Shown here piece after piece: positions 1 through 8,529 of a DNA stretch of 64,000 nucleotides. The position numbers and the translations under genes were made by a program. Where the stretch lies: positions 341,215 to 405,214 of the forward strand of contig NZ_KQ948766.1 in assembly GCF_001514205.1 (NCBI RefSeq), written 5' to 3'. How positions within the stretch are numbered: the stretch's first letter is position 1; each line of letters begins with the position of its first letter. The notes under the pieces were generated by a model that was not told where the DNA came from, did no database searches, and saw only the letters and a program-made list of their open reading frames with translations. This DNA comes from Streptomyces griseoruber. Lineage in GTDB: Bacteria > Actinomycetota > Actinomycetes > Streptomycetales > Streptomycetaceae.

Positions 1-413
1 CCGAGATGACGTCGTACGCCCACGGACCACTGGGCGACGGACTGGACGCGGTGGGCCAGTTCCTCGTAGCCGAGGGGGAGCGTGACGACTCCTCGGGCGC
101 CGGAGTCCATGGCGGCCTGGAAGAGGCCGGGGCCGGTGTCGGTGGTGACGAGGACGACCCCGACCGCCGGGAAGCGCAGGGCGACCTCGCGGACCAGCTC
201 CAGTGCCGGGACGGGGCCGATGCGTTCGTGGACGATCACGACCTCGGGGAGTTCGTCGACGGACTCGGCGGCGAGGCGGGCGAGGGTGTCGACGAGCTGG
301 GTGGAGTCGGCGACCGGGGTGACCGGTTCGGCGTCCGGGAGCTGGCTGAGCAGGGTGGTGAGGGAGCGGACCGCGTCCGCGTCGCCGACGGCCGGGAGGA
401 TCCTCGTGGGCAT
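1..413 (-). CDS. CpaE-like pilus assembly protein, N-terminal part (runs off the window)
   Basis: Only the first 137 residues are visible; the gene continues leftward past base 1. They form a receiver-like alpha/beta fold (start MPTRILPAVGDADAV; VVIVHERIG near residue 60; VGVVLVTTDTG; GARGVVTLPLGYEEL) like the pseudo-receiver domain that precedes the ParA/MinD-type ATPase in CpaE/TadZ proteins. In that family the protein localises the Tad/Flp pilus machine. The ATG at 413 has an AGAGG ribosome site overlapping the stop of the upstream CpaB-like gene, 13 bases away, so the two are probably co-transcribed. The ATPase domain lies outside the window and is inferred from family and context. Confidence 0.75.
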   Translation of the reverse strand, partial: MPTRILPAVGDADAVRSLTTLLSQLPDAEPVTPVADSTQLVDTLARLAAESVDELPEVVIVHERIGPVPALELVREVALRFPAVGVVLVTTDTGPGLFQAAMDSGARGVVTLPLGYEELAHRVQSVAQWSVGVRRHL

Positions 414-426
414 GGGCGGCGGCCTC

Positions 427-1131
427 TCACTTGTCCGTGACGAGTTCGTACGTACGGTCCTGGTCGGGGATCGTGGTGGCGCCGCCGGGGGCCACGAGGG
501 CGAGGCGGACGCGCTTGGCGAAGGACTCGGCGTACGTGATGCGCTGGGCGTCCAGGGTCGACAGCGCGAAGGTGATGGGAACCGCGTCGGTGGCGCTGTC
601 GCGGTCGTTGCGGTCGGGTTCGAGGGCGGTGATCTCGCCGACGTCGAGGACGCGCGCGTTGGTGACGATGATCTTCGACTGGTCGGGGTCGCTGTCGCGG
701 GCGCCCTCGAAGGTGGCGTACACGTTGACCGAGGAGCCGGGCCTGATCTTGCCCGCCACGCCGGTCGCCGCGTCGACCATGATGGCGACCTCCTGCTGCC
801 CCGGCTGGAGGGCGGGCTGGTCGACGATCATGTCGCTCTGCAGGAGCGAGCCCTTCTTCAGGGTCGTCACGGCGATCTTGTCCCGGATCGCGGCGAGGTC
901 GGTGACGGCGTTCTGGGACAGCCAGCGCTTCGGCATCTCGATCTTCTTGAACTGGCCCTCCTCGAGGGCCGTGTACGGCGCGATGTCGGAGCGCAGCTCG
1001 TAGGCGCTGACTTCGGGGCCGACCTTGGAGTTCACGTCGTCGATGACGGAGAGGACGCCGGCGAAGGCACCGAGGGCGCACAACACCGACAGGAGCAGGA
1101 GAATCACGCCGCGGCGCTGACGGGAGTTCAT
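427..1131 (-). CDS. CpaB/RcpC-like SAF-domain pilus protein
   Basis: This 234-residue protein has one N-terminal membrane segment (about residues 8-28, GVILLLLSVLCALGAFAGVL) followed by a SAF-like domain (YELRSDIAPYTALEEGQFKKIEMPKRWL, LKKGSLLQSDMI) and an RcpC-type beta domain (AIMVDAATGVAGKIRPGSSVNVY). CpaB/RcpC proteins sit in the envelope and help build the Tad/Flp secretion channel. The gene lies between a zinc-ribbon protein and a CpaE-like gene, matching tad cluster order in Streptomyces. I chose ATG 1131; a TTG at 1143 in the same frame is an alternative, and the ACGAGG just upstream could serve the ATG with loose spacing. Confidence 0.8.
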   Translation of the reverse strand: MNSRQRRGVILLLLSVLCALGAFAGVLSVIDDVNSKVGPEVSAYELRSDIAPYTALEEGQFKKIEMPKRWLSQNAVTDLAAIRDKIAVTTLKKGSLLQSDMIVDQPALQPGQQEVAIMVDAATGVAGKIRPGSSVNVYATFEGARDSDPDQSKIIVTNARVLDVGEITALEPDRNDRDSATDAVPITFALSTLDAQRITYAESFAKRVRLALVAPGGATTIPDQDRTYELVTDK

Positions 1132-1203
1132 GGAACCGTGCAACCTCGTTGGGGGTCGGGTCGAGCGGGAACGGTGGTCGGTGCGTCGGTGCTTTCCGGT
1201 GTC

Positions 1204-2070
1204 TCAGCCGGTGGTGAGGGCGCGGACGGAGCGGGCGGTGAGCTCGGCGGCGGGCGGCGGGGTGGCGGAGCAGAACACGCAGCGGTCGCCGATGACGTCG
1301 ATCCCGCACCAGTGGCAGACGCCCTGCCGCACCGAGGCGACGAGCTGGTAGAGGACCGACAGGTCGGGCAGATAGGCGCAGAACTCGATCAGTTTGGGGG
1401 TGCCCCACCAGTCGGCGGACTCGGCGGGTGCCTCGGTCTCCCGCAGGCCCTGGGCCTTCCAGGCGGGGGCGAGGGTGCCGGTGACCCAGTCGGACTGGAG
1501 CTGACCGCGGCCGACGAGCATCCAGGTCCCGAACTCGGGCCCGGGGAGGGTGACGTCGGGGGCGGCCTTGACCAGTTCCGGCTGTGGATGGGCGAGCACG
1601 CCGAACTGACTACCCGGAACCCACGACCGGGCATGCGACTTCAGTCCGACGACCGGGACGCGGTCGAGCCGGGCGACGGAGCCGAGGAGCGCGCCCGCGT
1701 GGAGGTAGTGGGTGAGCAGCCGGCCCGCCGAGGCGAGCACGCCCGGCCCGAGGTCGCAGGAGGCGAGCTGGCGGAGCTGGCGGGCGAGGACGGCGACGCC
1801 GAGGGGCGGCAGGTCGGGCCGGTACAGCGCGATGCGGTCGCTCTCCAGGAGCGAGCGGATGGTGTGCAGCCGCTGTTCCACGGCGGGCGGGACGGCCCGT
1901 GAGTACACGACGACGAGGTGTCCGTGCTGTTCGACGAGGAGTTGTACGGCGTCCAGGGCCTGTTCCAGCGGCTGCCGGTCCAGGTCGGCGAGCACGACGG
2001 CGGGCAGGGTCCGCTCGTCCTGCGGCGGCAGCGCCAGGTCGGCGCCGGTCACGGCAACGGCAGTTGGCAC
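1204..2070 (-). CDS. conserved protein with C-terminal zinc ribbon, upstream of tad genes
   Basis: This 288-residue soluble protein starts at GTG 2070 behind GGGGAG. The first 150 residues look like an alpha/beta domain (VVLADLDRQPLEQALDAV, HLVVVYSRAVP, GVAVLARQLRQLASCDLG). The C-terminus carries a paired cysteine motif, CHWCG and CVFC, separated by about 9 residues, which looks like a zinc ribbon. It is the first gene of the leftward run into the CpaB-like and CpaE-like genes, with about 70 bases to the next start, so it may be a regulator or cytoplasmic partner of the pilus machine. I do not recognise a named family; function is inferred only from position. Confidence 0.65.
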   Translation of the reverse strand: MPTAVAVTGADLALPPQDERTLPAVVLADLDRQPLEQALDAVQLLVEQHGHLVVVYSRAVPPAVEQRLHTIRSLLESDRIALYRPDLPPLGVAVLARQLRQLASCDLGPGVLASAGRLLTHYLHAGALLGSVARLDRVPVVGLKSHARSWVPGSQFGVLAHPQPELVKAAPDVTLPGPEFGTWMLVGRGQLQSDWVTGTLAPAWKAQGLRETEAPAESADWWGTPKLIEFCAYLPDLSVLYQLVASVRQGVCHWCGIDVIGDRCVFCSATPPPAAELTARSVRALTTG

Positions 2071-2275
2071 GCGCAGCTCCCCGATTCCCGCGGTCCGGCC
2101 CGCCGGGAGTTACTCCGGCGCACCGAGGTGACTTCATTGCGTGACTACGTCAGCACTGTAACCACGCGCTTGTGGCCGGAGAACAGCTTTCCGTAGCTGG
2201 TAAGGAACTGTTCTTCGCGCAAGTCACGGCAAAACGGGGCAGGTTGCGCACACGGACCCTCCACAAGCGGATCTC

Positions 2276-2306
2276 TTGACAAGCGAATTGGTCTGGACCA
2301 ACGTGT
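2276..2306 (+). promoter_or_regulatory. promoter with DasR-type dre operator for the chitinase gene
   Basis: A -35 box TTGACA (2276-2281) is followed at 2288-2301 by TTGGTCTGGACCAA, which matches the DasR-responsive element (core TGGTCTAGACCA) at all but the central base. DasR is the GntR-family repressor controlling chitin and N-acetylglucosamine genes in Streptomyces. The operator fills the spacer and -10 area, as expected for repression. The start codon follows within about 10 bases, so the leader is very short or the true start is a little downstream. Confidence 0.8.
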
Positions 2307-2310
2307 TGTC

Positions 2311-4011
2311 ATGTCCCCACATAAACGAGTGACGAGGATCTGGACGAGGATCTGGTCGGGGTCGGTCACCGCCGCCCTCGCCCTGTCCCTGGCGGGCGCG
2401 GCTCAGGCGTCCGCCGCGGACCTGAACAACGCGAAGAACGCCGGCTTCGAGTCCGGCCTGGCCAACTGGTCCTGTACGGCCGGCAGCGGTACGACGGTGC
2501 CCTCGCCGGTGCACGGCGGCGCGGCCGCCCTCAAGGCGACGCCGGCCGGCCAGGACAACGCCAAGTGCACCCAGACGGTGGCCGTGCGGCCCGACTCCAC
2601 CTACACGCTCAGCGCGTGGGTGCAGGGCGGCTACAGCTACCTGGGCGTGACGGGCACCGGCACCACGGACGTGTCCACCTGGACCCCGGACTCGACGGCC
2701 TGGAAACAACTCCGGACCACCTTCACCACAGGCGCGTCGACCACGTCCGTGACGGTCTACACCCACGGCTGGTACGGCCAGCAGCCCTACTACGCGGACG
2801 ACCTCTCGGTCTACGGCCCCGACGGCGGCGGAGGCGGCGACCCGGCCCCCACGATCCCCGCCGCGCCGACGGCCCTGGCGGTCTCGGGAACCACCTCTTC
2901 CTCGGTCTCCCTCTCCTGGTCCGGCGTCTCGAACGCGACGGGCTACAACGTCTACCGGGCGGGCACGAAGGTCGCCTCCGTGACCGGCGCCTCGGCGACC
3001 GTGACCGGGCTCGCGGCCTCGACGTCGTACAGCTTCCAGGTGACGGCGACGAACACGGCGGGCGAGTCGCCGAAGTCGGCGGCGGTGACGGGCACGACGA
3101 CGGCGACCGGGACCCCCGGCGCCTCGCTCCCCAGGCACGCGGTGACCGGCTACTGGCAGAACTTCAACAACGGCGCCAGGGTCCAGCGCATCTCGGACGT
3201 GCCGTCCGCGTACGACATCATCGCGGTGGCCTTCGCCGACGCGACGACGACACCGGGCGCCGTCACCTTCAACCTCGACTCCGCCGGTCTCGGCGGCTAC
3301 ACGGTCGCCCAGTTCAAGGCCGACATCAGGGCCGAGCAGGCGGCCGGCAAGAAGGTGATCGTCTCGGTCGGCGGGCAGAACGGCACGGTGTCGGTGAACG
3401 ACGCGACGTCCGCGGCGAACTTCGCGAACTCGGTCTACTCGCTGATGCAGACGTACGGCTTCGACGGCGTCGACATCGACCTGGAGAACGGCCTGAACGC
3501 CACGTACATGAGCCAGGCGCTGCGGTCGCTCTCCTCGAAGGCGGGCTCTTCCCTCATCCTGACGATGGCGCCCCAGACGATCGACATGCAGTCCACGTCC
3601 ACCGCGTACTTCCAGACCGCCCTGAACGTGAAGGACATCCTCACGGTCGTCAACATGCAGTACTACAACAGCGGTTCCATGCTGGGCTGCGACGGCAAGG
3701 TGTACAGCCAGGGCTCGGTGGACTTCCTGACGGCCCTCGCCTGCATCCAGCTGGAGGGCGGCCTCGCCCCGTCCCAGGTCGGCCTGGGCCTGCCGGCCTC
3801 GACGAGCGGCGCGGGCAGCGGCTATGTCCCGCCGACCGTGGTGAACAACGCCCTGGACTGCCTCACGAAGGGCACCGGCTGCGGCTCCTTCAAACCCTCG
3901 AAGACCTACCCGGACCTCCGGGGCGCGATGACCTGGTCCACCAACTGGGACGCCTCCGCGGGCAACGCGTGGTCGTCGGCGGTGGGGCCGCATGTGCACG
4001 CGCTGCCGTGA
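2311..4011 (+). CDS. secreted GH18 chitinase with N-terminal carbohydrate-binding and FN3 modules
   Basis: The 566-residue protein hydrolyses beta-1,4 links of chitin outside the cell. Order: signal peptide to about residue 35 (SVTAALALSLAGAAQASA), a CBM4/16-like beta-sandwich (about 37-170, NAGFESGLANWSC to YADDLSVYGPDG), a Gly-rich linker, a fibronectin type III domain (about 178-265, PTALAVSGTTSSSVSLSW), and a GH18 barrel (about 275-566). The catalytic DxxDxDxE is visible as DGVDIDLE, with the acid Glu last. A dre operator sits directly upstream, so induction by chitin breakdown products through DasR is likely. Start is uncertain: ATG 2311 lies very close to the promoter, and an in-frame GTG at 2329 would still give a normal signal peptide. 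It resembles S. coelicolor ChiA-type enzymes. Confidence 0.95.
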   Translation: MSPHKRVTRIWTRIWSGSVTAALALSLAGAAQASAADLNNAKNAGFESGLANWSCTAGSGTTVPSPVHGGAAALKATPAGQDNAKCTQTVAVRPDSTYTLSAWVQGGYSYLGVTGTGTTDVSTWTPDSTAWKQLRTTFTTGASTTSVTVYTHGWYGQQPYYADDLSVYGPDGGGGGDPAPTIPAAPTALAVSGTTSSSVSLSWSGVSNATGYNVYRAGTKVASVTGASATVTGLAASTSYSFQVTATNTAGESPKSAAVTGTTTATGTPGASLPRHAVTGYWQNFNNGARVQRISDVPSAYDIIAVAFADATTTPGAVTFNLDSAGLGGYTVAQFKADIRAEQAAGKKVIVSVGGQNGTVSVNDATSAANFANSVYSLMQTYGFDGVDIDLENGLNATYMSQALRSLSSKAGSSLILTMAPQTIDMQSTSTAYFQTALNVKDILTVVNMQYYNSGSMLGCDGKVYSQGSVDFLTALACIQLEGGLAPSQVGLGLPASTSGAGSGYVPPTVVNNALDCLTKGTGCGSFKPSKTYPDLRGAMTWSTNWDASAGNAWSSAVGPHVHALP

Positions 4012-4044
4012 GGTACGGCGACTGAGGTGAGCGACGACGCCCGG

Positions 4045-4344
4045 TCACCGGCGCAGGGTGCGGGCGCACCAGCCGATGACCGTGGCGTTGACCAGGGCGC
4101 CGAGGGCGACGGACAGGACGAGCATCGAGAGGTGGTCCGGGAGCCAGAACAGGACCAGGCCGGCCGGGGCCGTGGCGAGGAGGGGGATGACCCCTGCCAT
4201 GGACTCGCCCGAGTCGTCGGTCAGGGTGACCGCCAGGGCCCAGATCAACAGGGCCGCGCAGAGGCCCAGATAGGCGAGGGCGAAGACATCGGTCAGGGCG
4301 TGCCGCAGTCGGTCGGTCACGGTGTCGTTCACGGTGTCGGTCAC
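4045..4344 (-). CDS. small membrane protein of the two-component operon
   Basis: This 99-residue protein has three hydrophobic stretches: VFALAYLGLCAALLIWALAV, VIPLLATAPAGLVLFWL and LSMLVLSVALGALVNATVIG. It starts at GTG 4344 with AGGAGAG about 9 bases ahead and lies 25 bases downstream of the response regulator, so it is the last gene of the kinase/regulator operon. It ends tail to tail with the chitinase gene. I recognise no family; it could be an accessory sensor or simply a conserved membrane protein. Confidence 0.65.
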   Translation of the reverse strand: MTDTVNDTVTDRLRHALTDVFALAYLGLCAALLIWALAVTLTDDSGESMAGVIPLLATAPAGLVLFWLPDHLSMLVLSVALGALVNATVIGWCARTLRR

Positions 4345-4369
4345 GGAGGCTCTCCTGTCTGTCGGCGGG

Positions 4370-5053
4370 TCAGAGGTGCAGGCCGGGTGGGTTCGGGCGG
4401 GCCAGGCCCAGGTCGTAGGCGAGGATCGTCGCCTGGACGCGGTCCCGCAGCCCGAGCTTGCGCAGCAGCGCGTTGACGTGGGACTTGACCGTGCCCACGG
4501 TGATGCCCAGCTGATCGGCGATCTCCGCGTTGTTGAGACCGGCCGCCACCAGGGTGAGGACACCCCGCTGGCTGGCGGTCAGGGTGTCCAGTCCGGGGGC
4601 GGGCGGGCCGGACGAGGCCTGCCCGCCGCCGCCCGCGGCGTAGTGGCCGATCAGCCGCCGGGTCGCGGAGGGGGCGAGCACGCTCTCCCCGGCCGCCACC
4701 ACCCGGATGCCCTGGAGGAGTTCGGCGGGCTGGACGTCCTTGAGGAGGAAGCCCGAGGCTCCGGCGCGCAGGGCGTCGAAGACATACGCGTCGAGGTCGA
4801 AGGTGGTCAGGACGAGGACCCGGGGCGCGTCCTCCCGGCCGGTGATGATGCGGGTGGCGGCGATGCCGTCGAGTTCGGGCATGCGTACGTCCATGACGAC
4901 CACGTCGGGACGGAGTTCCTCCGCCAGCCGCACCGCGCTCGCGCCGTCGCCGGCCTCGCCGACGACCGTCAGGTCCTCCTCGGCGTCGATCACCGCGGCG
5001 AACCCCGCCCGTACGATGCCCTGGTCGTCGACGACCAGCACGTTGAGACTCAT
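4370..5053 (-). CDS. NarL/LuxR-family response regulator
   Basis: This 227-residue regulator has a receiver domain (residues 1-120: acidic pair in VLVVDDQ, phosphoacceptor Asp in VVVMDVRMPELDG, Thr/Ser in VLVLTTF, Lys in GFLLKDVQP) and a C-terminal LuxR helix-turn-helix (LTLVAAGLNNAEIADQLGI TVGTVKSHVNALLRKLGLRDR). It binds DNA when phosphorylated by the adjacent kinase. Its ATG overlaps the kinase stop (ATGA at 5050-5053), so translation is coupled. The signal is unknown; nothing in the sequence identifies target promoters. Confidence 0.95.
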   Translation of the reverse strand: MSLNVLVVDDQGIVRAGFAAVIDAEEDLTVVGEAGDGASAVRLAEELRPDVVVMDVRMPELDGIAATRIITGREDAPRVLVLTTFDLDAYVFDALRAGASGFLLKDVQPAELLQGIRVVAAGESVLAPSATRRLIGHYAAGGGGQASSGPPAPGLDTLTASQRGVLTLVAAGLNNAEIADQLGITVGTVKSHVNALLRKLGLRDRVQATILAYDLGLARPNPPGLHL

Positions 5054-7371
5054 CGTTCCCTCTTCTCCTCACCCTGCTCCGCCACCGGCGCGAACGGCAG
5101 CCGGAGGCCGACCGGACCGGGCGCCTCGGTGGTCAGGGTGCCGCCGAGCGCCGCGATCCGCGCCGTGAGCCTCTCCCGCAGGGCGGGGCGGGCGCCAAGC
5201 GGCACACCGGTGGCGGTCAGCGTCAACGTAGTTCCGTCCGCGTCGAGTTCGAGCAGGGCGGGATCCTCGCCGCCGGCCGCGAGCAGTGTCTCGGCGGCAT
5301 GGTAGGCGGTCAGGTCCACCGCCGTGGGCAGCCGGTCCGGTACGCGGTCGGTGAGCCGTATCTCGATGTCGCGGCCGGTGGCCCGGCACTGGGCGGCGAG
5401 CAGGTCGAGGGCCTGGAGGGTGGGCTGGGGGCGCAGTTCGGGCGCCGTCTCGTCCTCCCGGACCGCGTCGAGCAGGGCGCGCATCGCGGCCAGGGCCTCC
5501 CGGGCGCGGCCGACGGTGGAGTCGAGCCGCCCCGCCTCAGCCTCGGCGACCATGCCGGCGGTGCGGGCCAGCACGGTGGTCTCCAGCCCGGCGGCGATCC
5601 GGCGCCGCTCGGCCCACGCGTCCCGGACGGCCTCCCCGGTCCAGGCGGCGAGGCGCTCCTCCCGCGCACCCCGGTCGGCCCGGTCGCGCCGCCCCCGCCG
5701 CGCCCCGGCCCCCACGGCCGCCCCGGCCACCGCCAGGACCCCCACCGTCACGCCCGCGGCCACCGCCCACCCGGGCACCGCCGTACCCCGATCCAGGACG
5801 GCGCCGGTCGCGGCCCCCGCATGGACCACCACCGCCGCCAGGACGACCGCGAGCAGCGGACGATCCCCGAAGAGGGCCACGGAGTCGCCCACACGGCGTT
5901 CCACCCGTGCCGCCAGTGCCGCGCAGGTCGCGAGCATGCTCAGGGCGGGCGGCAGGAGCACCGGGCCGGTGTAGTCGCCCAGCGCCATCGCCACCGGCCA
6001 CAGCGGGGCCAGGGCGAGCAGGGCGGCGAGGGCGAGCCGGGGTGTCCGGCGCAGCCACAGCAGGGCGACCGCCTGGGCCGCGGCGAGCAGGGCGAACAGC
6101 GCGCCCGCCGTGATGTGCGAGGTGTACGACGCGGTGTCCGCGCGGATCACCAGCGCCGGGAGCAGTGGCTGGAGGGACAGCCCGAGCGCGGCGACGACCT
6201 GGGCGAGGCGGTAGCCCCGCGGCACGCTTCCCTCCACCGGCGCGGAGCTGCGGCCGGGCAGGGCCGCGCGCACCTCCCAGCCGCCGTCGGCCGTCGGACC
6301 GGTGCTCAAGGTGCCGCCCGCCTCCCGGGCGCGGGAACGCAGGAAACCCTGGCCGCGGCCGCCGCCGAGGCCCGCCGCGTGCGCCGCCGCGCCGGCCGGC
6401 GGGGCCGCGCTGGTGACCACGACGTCGGTGCGGGTGTCGCCGTACCGGCACAGCACCGTCGTACGGGCGCCGGGTGCGTGGCGCGCCACGTTGGTCAGCG
6501 CCTCGCGCACGATGCCGTACGCCGCGTCCGCGACGATCCCGTCCGGCAGCGGGTCGATCTCGCAGTCCACGGGCTGGTCGAGCCTGCGGAACCCCGCGAC
6601 GAGCGCGAGCAACCGCTCCTCGGGCGTGGGCAGTTCCTCCCGTGAGGGCGTCGGCGCCCGGACCGCGCCGAGGGCGCGGGTGACCTCCCGGCCGGTCTCG
6701 GCCGCGAACCGCAGGGCCTCCTGGGCCAGTTCGGGGCGCCGCTCGCGCAGCCCGAGCGCCGCGCCCGCGGTGACCACCACGGCGGTCAGATGGTGGGCGC
6801 TGACGTCGTGCAACTCCCTTTCCATCCGGCGCCGTTCGGCGGCGGGGAGCCGGTGGCGCTCGGCCTCGGCGCGGCGCAGCGCCCGCTCGGCCGCCTGCCG
6901 GGCCCGCCGGACCCGCCGGGCCACCAGGCCGCCGCCGCACGCGGCCCCGTACAGCAGGGCGGTGAGGGCGACGCCCAGGCCGTCGCCGTCCCTGAGCCCG
7001 TGCAGGGTGACGTCCTGCGTCAACTGCCAGAAGGGGAGCGCGACCACGCACAGTACGGCGGTGAAGGTGTCGCGCTCGCTCGCCACGGTGAACAGGGCCA
7101 GCGCGGCACCCGCGGTCCCGAACACGGCCACCGCCCCCGTGGGCAGCGGCCCGGCCCCCAGCCCGCAGGCGACGGCCACCAGGACCAGGGTGGTCACCGG
7201 GCGGGCCCGGCGCAGGGCGAGCGCGGCGGTCAGCGGTCCGGCGACCAGGGCGGCCACGAGCAGGTCGGAAGCGGAGGGGACGCTGCCGCGCACGAGCGCC
7301 GCCCCGGGCCACACCAGCGCCTGGACGCAGATCAGCAGGACCGGGATCAGCCGGTCGTCGGTTCGCTTCAT
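5050..7371 (-). CDS. sensor histidine kinase with a second degenerate kinase half
   Basis: At 773 residues this is about twice the usual NarL-type kinase. The first half is complete: about five membrane segments (residues 8-150), HisKA_3 phosphoacceptor His188 in ERELHDVSAHHLTAVV, N-box EALTNVARHA, and glycine-rich GLGGGRGQGFLRSRAREAGG. The second half repeats the plan with more membrane segments (about 385-570) and a coiled helix region (RRRIAAGLETTVLARTAGMV) in the position of a HisKA_3 helix but with no His, then an ATPase-like tail (LTARIAALGGTLTTEAPGPV) lacking a clear N-box. The second half may act as a fused dimerisation or sensing module. It pairs with the coupled response regulator. 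Confidence 0.92.
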   Translation of the reverse strand: MKRTDDRLIPVLLICVQALVWPGAALVRGSVPSASDLLVAALVAGPLTAALALRRARPVTTLVLVAVACGLGAGPLPTGAVAVFGTAGAALALFTVASERDTFTAVLCVVALPFWQLTQDVTLHGLRDGDGLGVALTALLYGAACGGGLVARRVRRARQAAERALRRAEAERHRLPAAERRRMERELHDVSAHHLTAVVVTAGAALGLRERRPELAQEALRFAAETGREVTRALGAVRAPTPSREELPTPEERLLALVAGFRRLDQPVDCEIDPLPDGIVADAAYGIVREALTNVARHAPGARTTVLCRYGDTRTDVVVTSAAPPAGAAAHAAGLGGGRGQGFLRSRAREAGGTLSTGPTADGGWEVRAALPGRSSAPVEGSVPRGYRLAQVVAALGLSLQPLLPALVIRADTASYTSHITAGALFALLAAAQAVALLWLRRTPRLALAALLALAPLWPVAMALGDYTGPVLLPPALSMLATCAALAARVERRVGDSVALFGDRPLLAVVLAAVVVHAGAATGAVLDRGTAVPGWAVAAGVTVGVLAVAGAAVGAGARRGRRDRADRGAREERLAAWTGEAVRDAWAERRRIAAGLETTVLARTAGMVAEAEAGRLDSTVGRAREALAAMRALLDAVREDETAPELRPQPTLQALDLLAAQCRATGRDIEIRLTDRVPDRLPTAVDLTAYHAAETLLAAGGEDPALLELDADGTTLTLTATGVPLGARPALRERLTARIAALGGTLTTEAPGPVGLRLPFAPVAEQGEEKRER

Positions 7372-7457
7372 GGTGCGCCCAGGCTAGGGCCGCAGGTGAG
7401 GGGCCCGACTCCCGCTCGGGTCGTATTCCCGCCTCTTACCTGGGTTGCAGATCCCGC

Positions 7458-7832
7458 CTAGCCCAGCGGCCGGTAGTGGCCGAGCACCCAGGCCAGCTGC
7501 GTGAACCAGGTCTGGAGCAGTTCGCGCGGCCGGGCGTTCACGACGCACTCGTACACCCGGCCGTCCAGGTGGACCACGGCGACCATCAGCGCCTTGCCGT
7601 TGGGGCTCGCCTTGTAGTGGACGCTGCGGATCTCGGGCCAGGGGAAGTCGACCGTGATGTCGTACATCTCGAAGGCCACGCCGGAGACGTCGACGACGAT
7701 CGAGTTGTGCTTGTCGACGGCGAGGAACTCGGGCCCGGGAGGGGCGGGTTGCGGCGGCCCCGGCGCGTACGGGGGCGGGGGCGGTCCGAAGCCCGGCGGG
7801 ACGGCCGGGGGTGGCGGCGGCTGGTCTGTCAC
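7458..7832 (-). CDS. proline-rich conserved hypothetical protein
   Basis: This is a 124-residue protein. The first 35 residues are Pro/Gly-rich and disordered (PPPPPAVPPGFGPPPPPYAP). The rest looks like a small PH-like beta domain (VDKHNSIVVDVSGVAFEMYDI, FPWPEIRSVHYK, MVAVVHLDGRVYECVVNARP) ending in a helix (LQTWFTQLAWVLGHYR). No catalytic residues or membrane segment are evident. It is single-standing between the kinase and the sigma factor, pointing away from the latter. I recognise it only as a type common in Streptomyces; function unknown. Confidence 0.7.
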   Translation of the reverse strand: MTDQPPPPPAVPPGFGPPPPPYAPGPPQPAPPGPEFLAVDKHNSIVVDVSGVAFEMYDITVDFPWPEIRSVHYKASPNGKALMVAVVHLDGRVYECVVNARPRELLQTWFTQLAWVLGHYRPLG

Positions 7833-7964
7833 CCGGGCAACCTACCCGGAGCCCCCTGTGCACCCACTTTCGGTCCCCCCTGAAACATTTCCCCCGTCCC
7901 ACCGCATCAAGGAGGTGAGGACGGCACAGCGACCGAACAGAGCGGCTGACACAGGGGGACTCGT

Positions 7965-8474
7965 ATGAGGAAGGTCCGTGCGGACGAGTACGCCGAGTTC
8001 GCGGCGGCGCGCACCGGGCATCTGTACCGGTCCGCGTGTCTGCTCACCGCCGGGGACACCCATCTCGCCGAGGATCTGGTGCAGGAGACCCTCGGCAGGC
8101 TGTACGTCCGCTGGGGCCGGGTGTCCCGGGCGGACAACCCGGCGGCGTACGCGCAGACCGTCCTGACCCGCACCTACCTCGCCCATCAGCGCAGACGCAG
8201 CAGCCGGGAGCGGGCCGTGGAGACGTTCCCCGACCTGCCGGACGGCGGCGGCACCGACACACCGCTGCGGCTCACCCTGCTCCAGGCGCTCGGCCGGCTG
8301 CCCGCGAAGGACCGGGCCGTGGTGGTGCTGCGGTACTGGGAGGACCGGTCGATCGAGGAGACCGCCGGTGCCCTGAACGCCAGCTCGGCGGCCGTACGGA
8401 CCCGGTCCTCGCGGGCGCTGGGACGGCTGCGGGAGCTGCTGGGCGAGGACATCGGCGAGTACGTACGCCCCTGA
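7965..8474 (+). CDS. SigE-family ECF RNA polymerase sigma factor
   Basis: This 169-residue sigma factor has region 2 (FAAARTGHLYRSACLLTAGDTHLAEDLVQETLGRLYVRW, about residues 10-50) and region 4 (LQALGRLPAKDRAVVVLRYWEDRSIEETAGALNASSAAVRTRSSRALGRLRELL, about 100-157), joined by a short linker as in the actinobacterial SigE family. It would redirect RNA polymerase to a specific promoter set. The next gene, 55 bases on, encodes a single-pass membrane protein that probably regulates it. I did not find a convincing autoregulatory promoter. Confidence 0.93.
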   Translation: MRKVRADEYAEFAAARTGHLYRSACLLTAGDTHLAEDLVQETLGRLYVRWGRVSRADNPAAYAQTVLTRTYLAHQRRRSSRERAVETFPDLPDGGGTDTPLRLTLLQALGRLPAKDRAVVVLRYWEDRSIEETAGALNASSAAVRTRSSRALGRLRELLGEDIGEYVRP

Positions 8475-8529
8475 CCACGCGCCCCCTCACTTCGACTTCA
8501 TCCAGAGCCCGTGGAAACGGTGGTTCACC

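Noticed and set aside
82..1902. Long plus-strand open frame of about 600 codons opposite the pilus genes
   Set aside because: It is Gly/Arg/Ala-rich with no domain, no ribosome site, and mirrors well-supported minus-strand genes; such frames are common in GC-rich DNA.
2224..3999. Minus-strand frame opposite the chitinase
   Set aside because: The plus strand encodes a complete GH18 enzyme with signal peptide and catalytic motif; the opposite frame is Arg/Gly/Val low-complexity.
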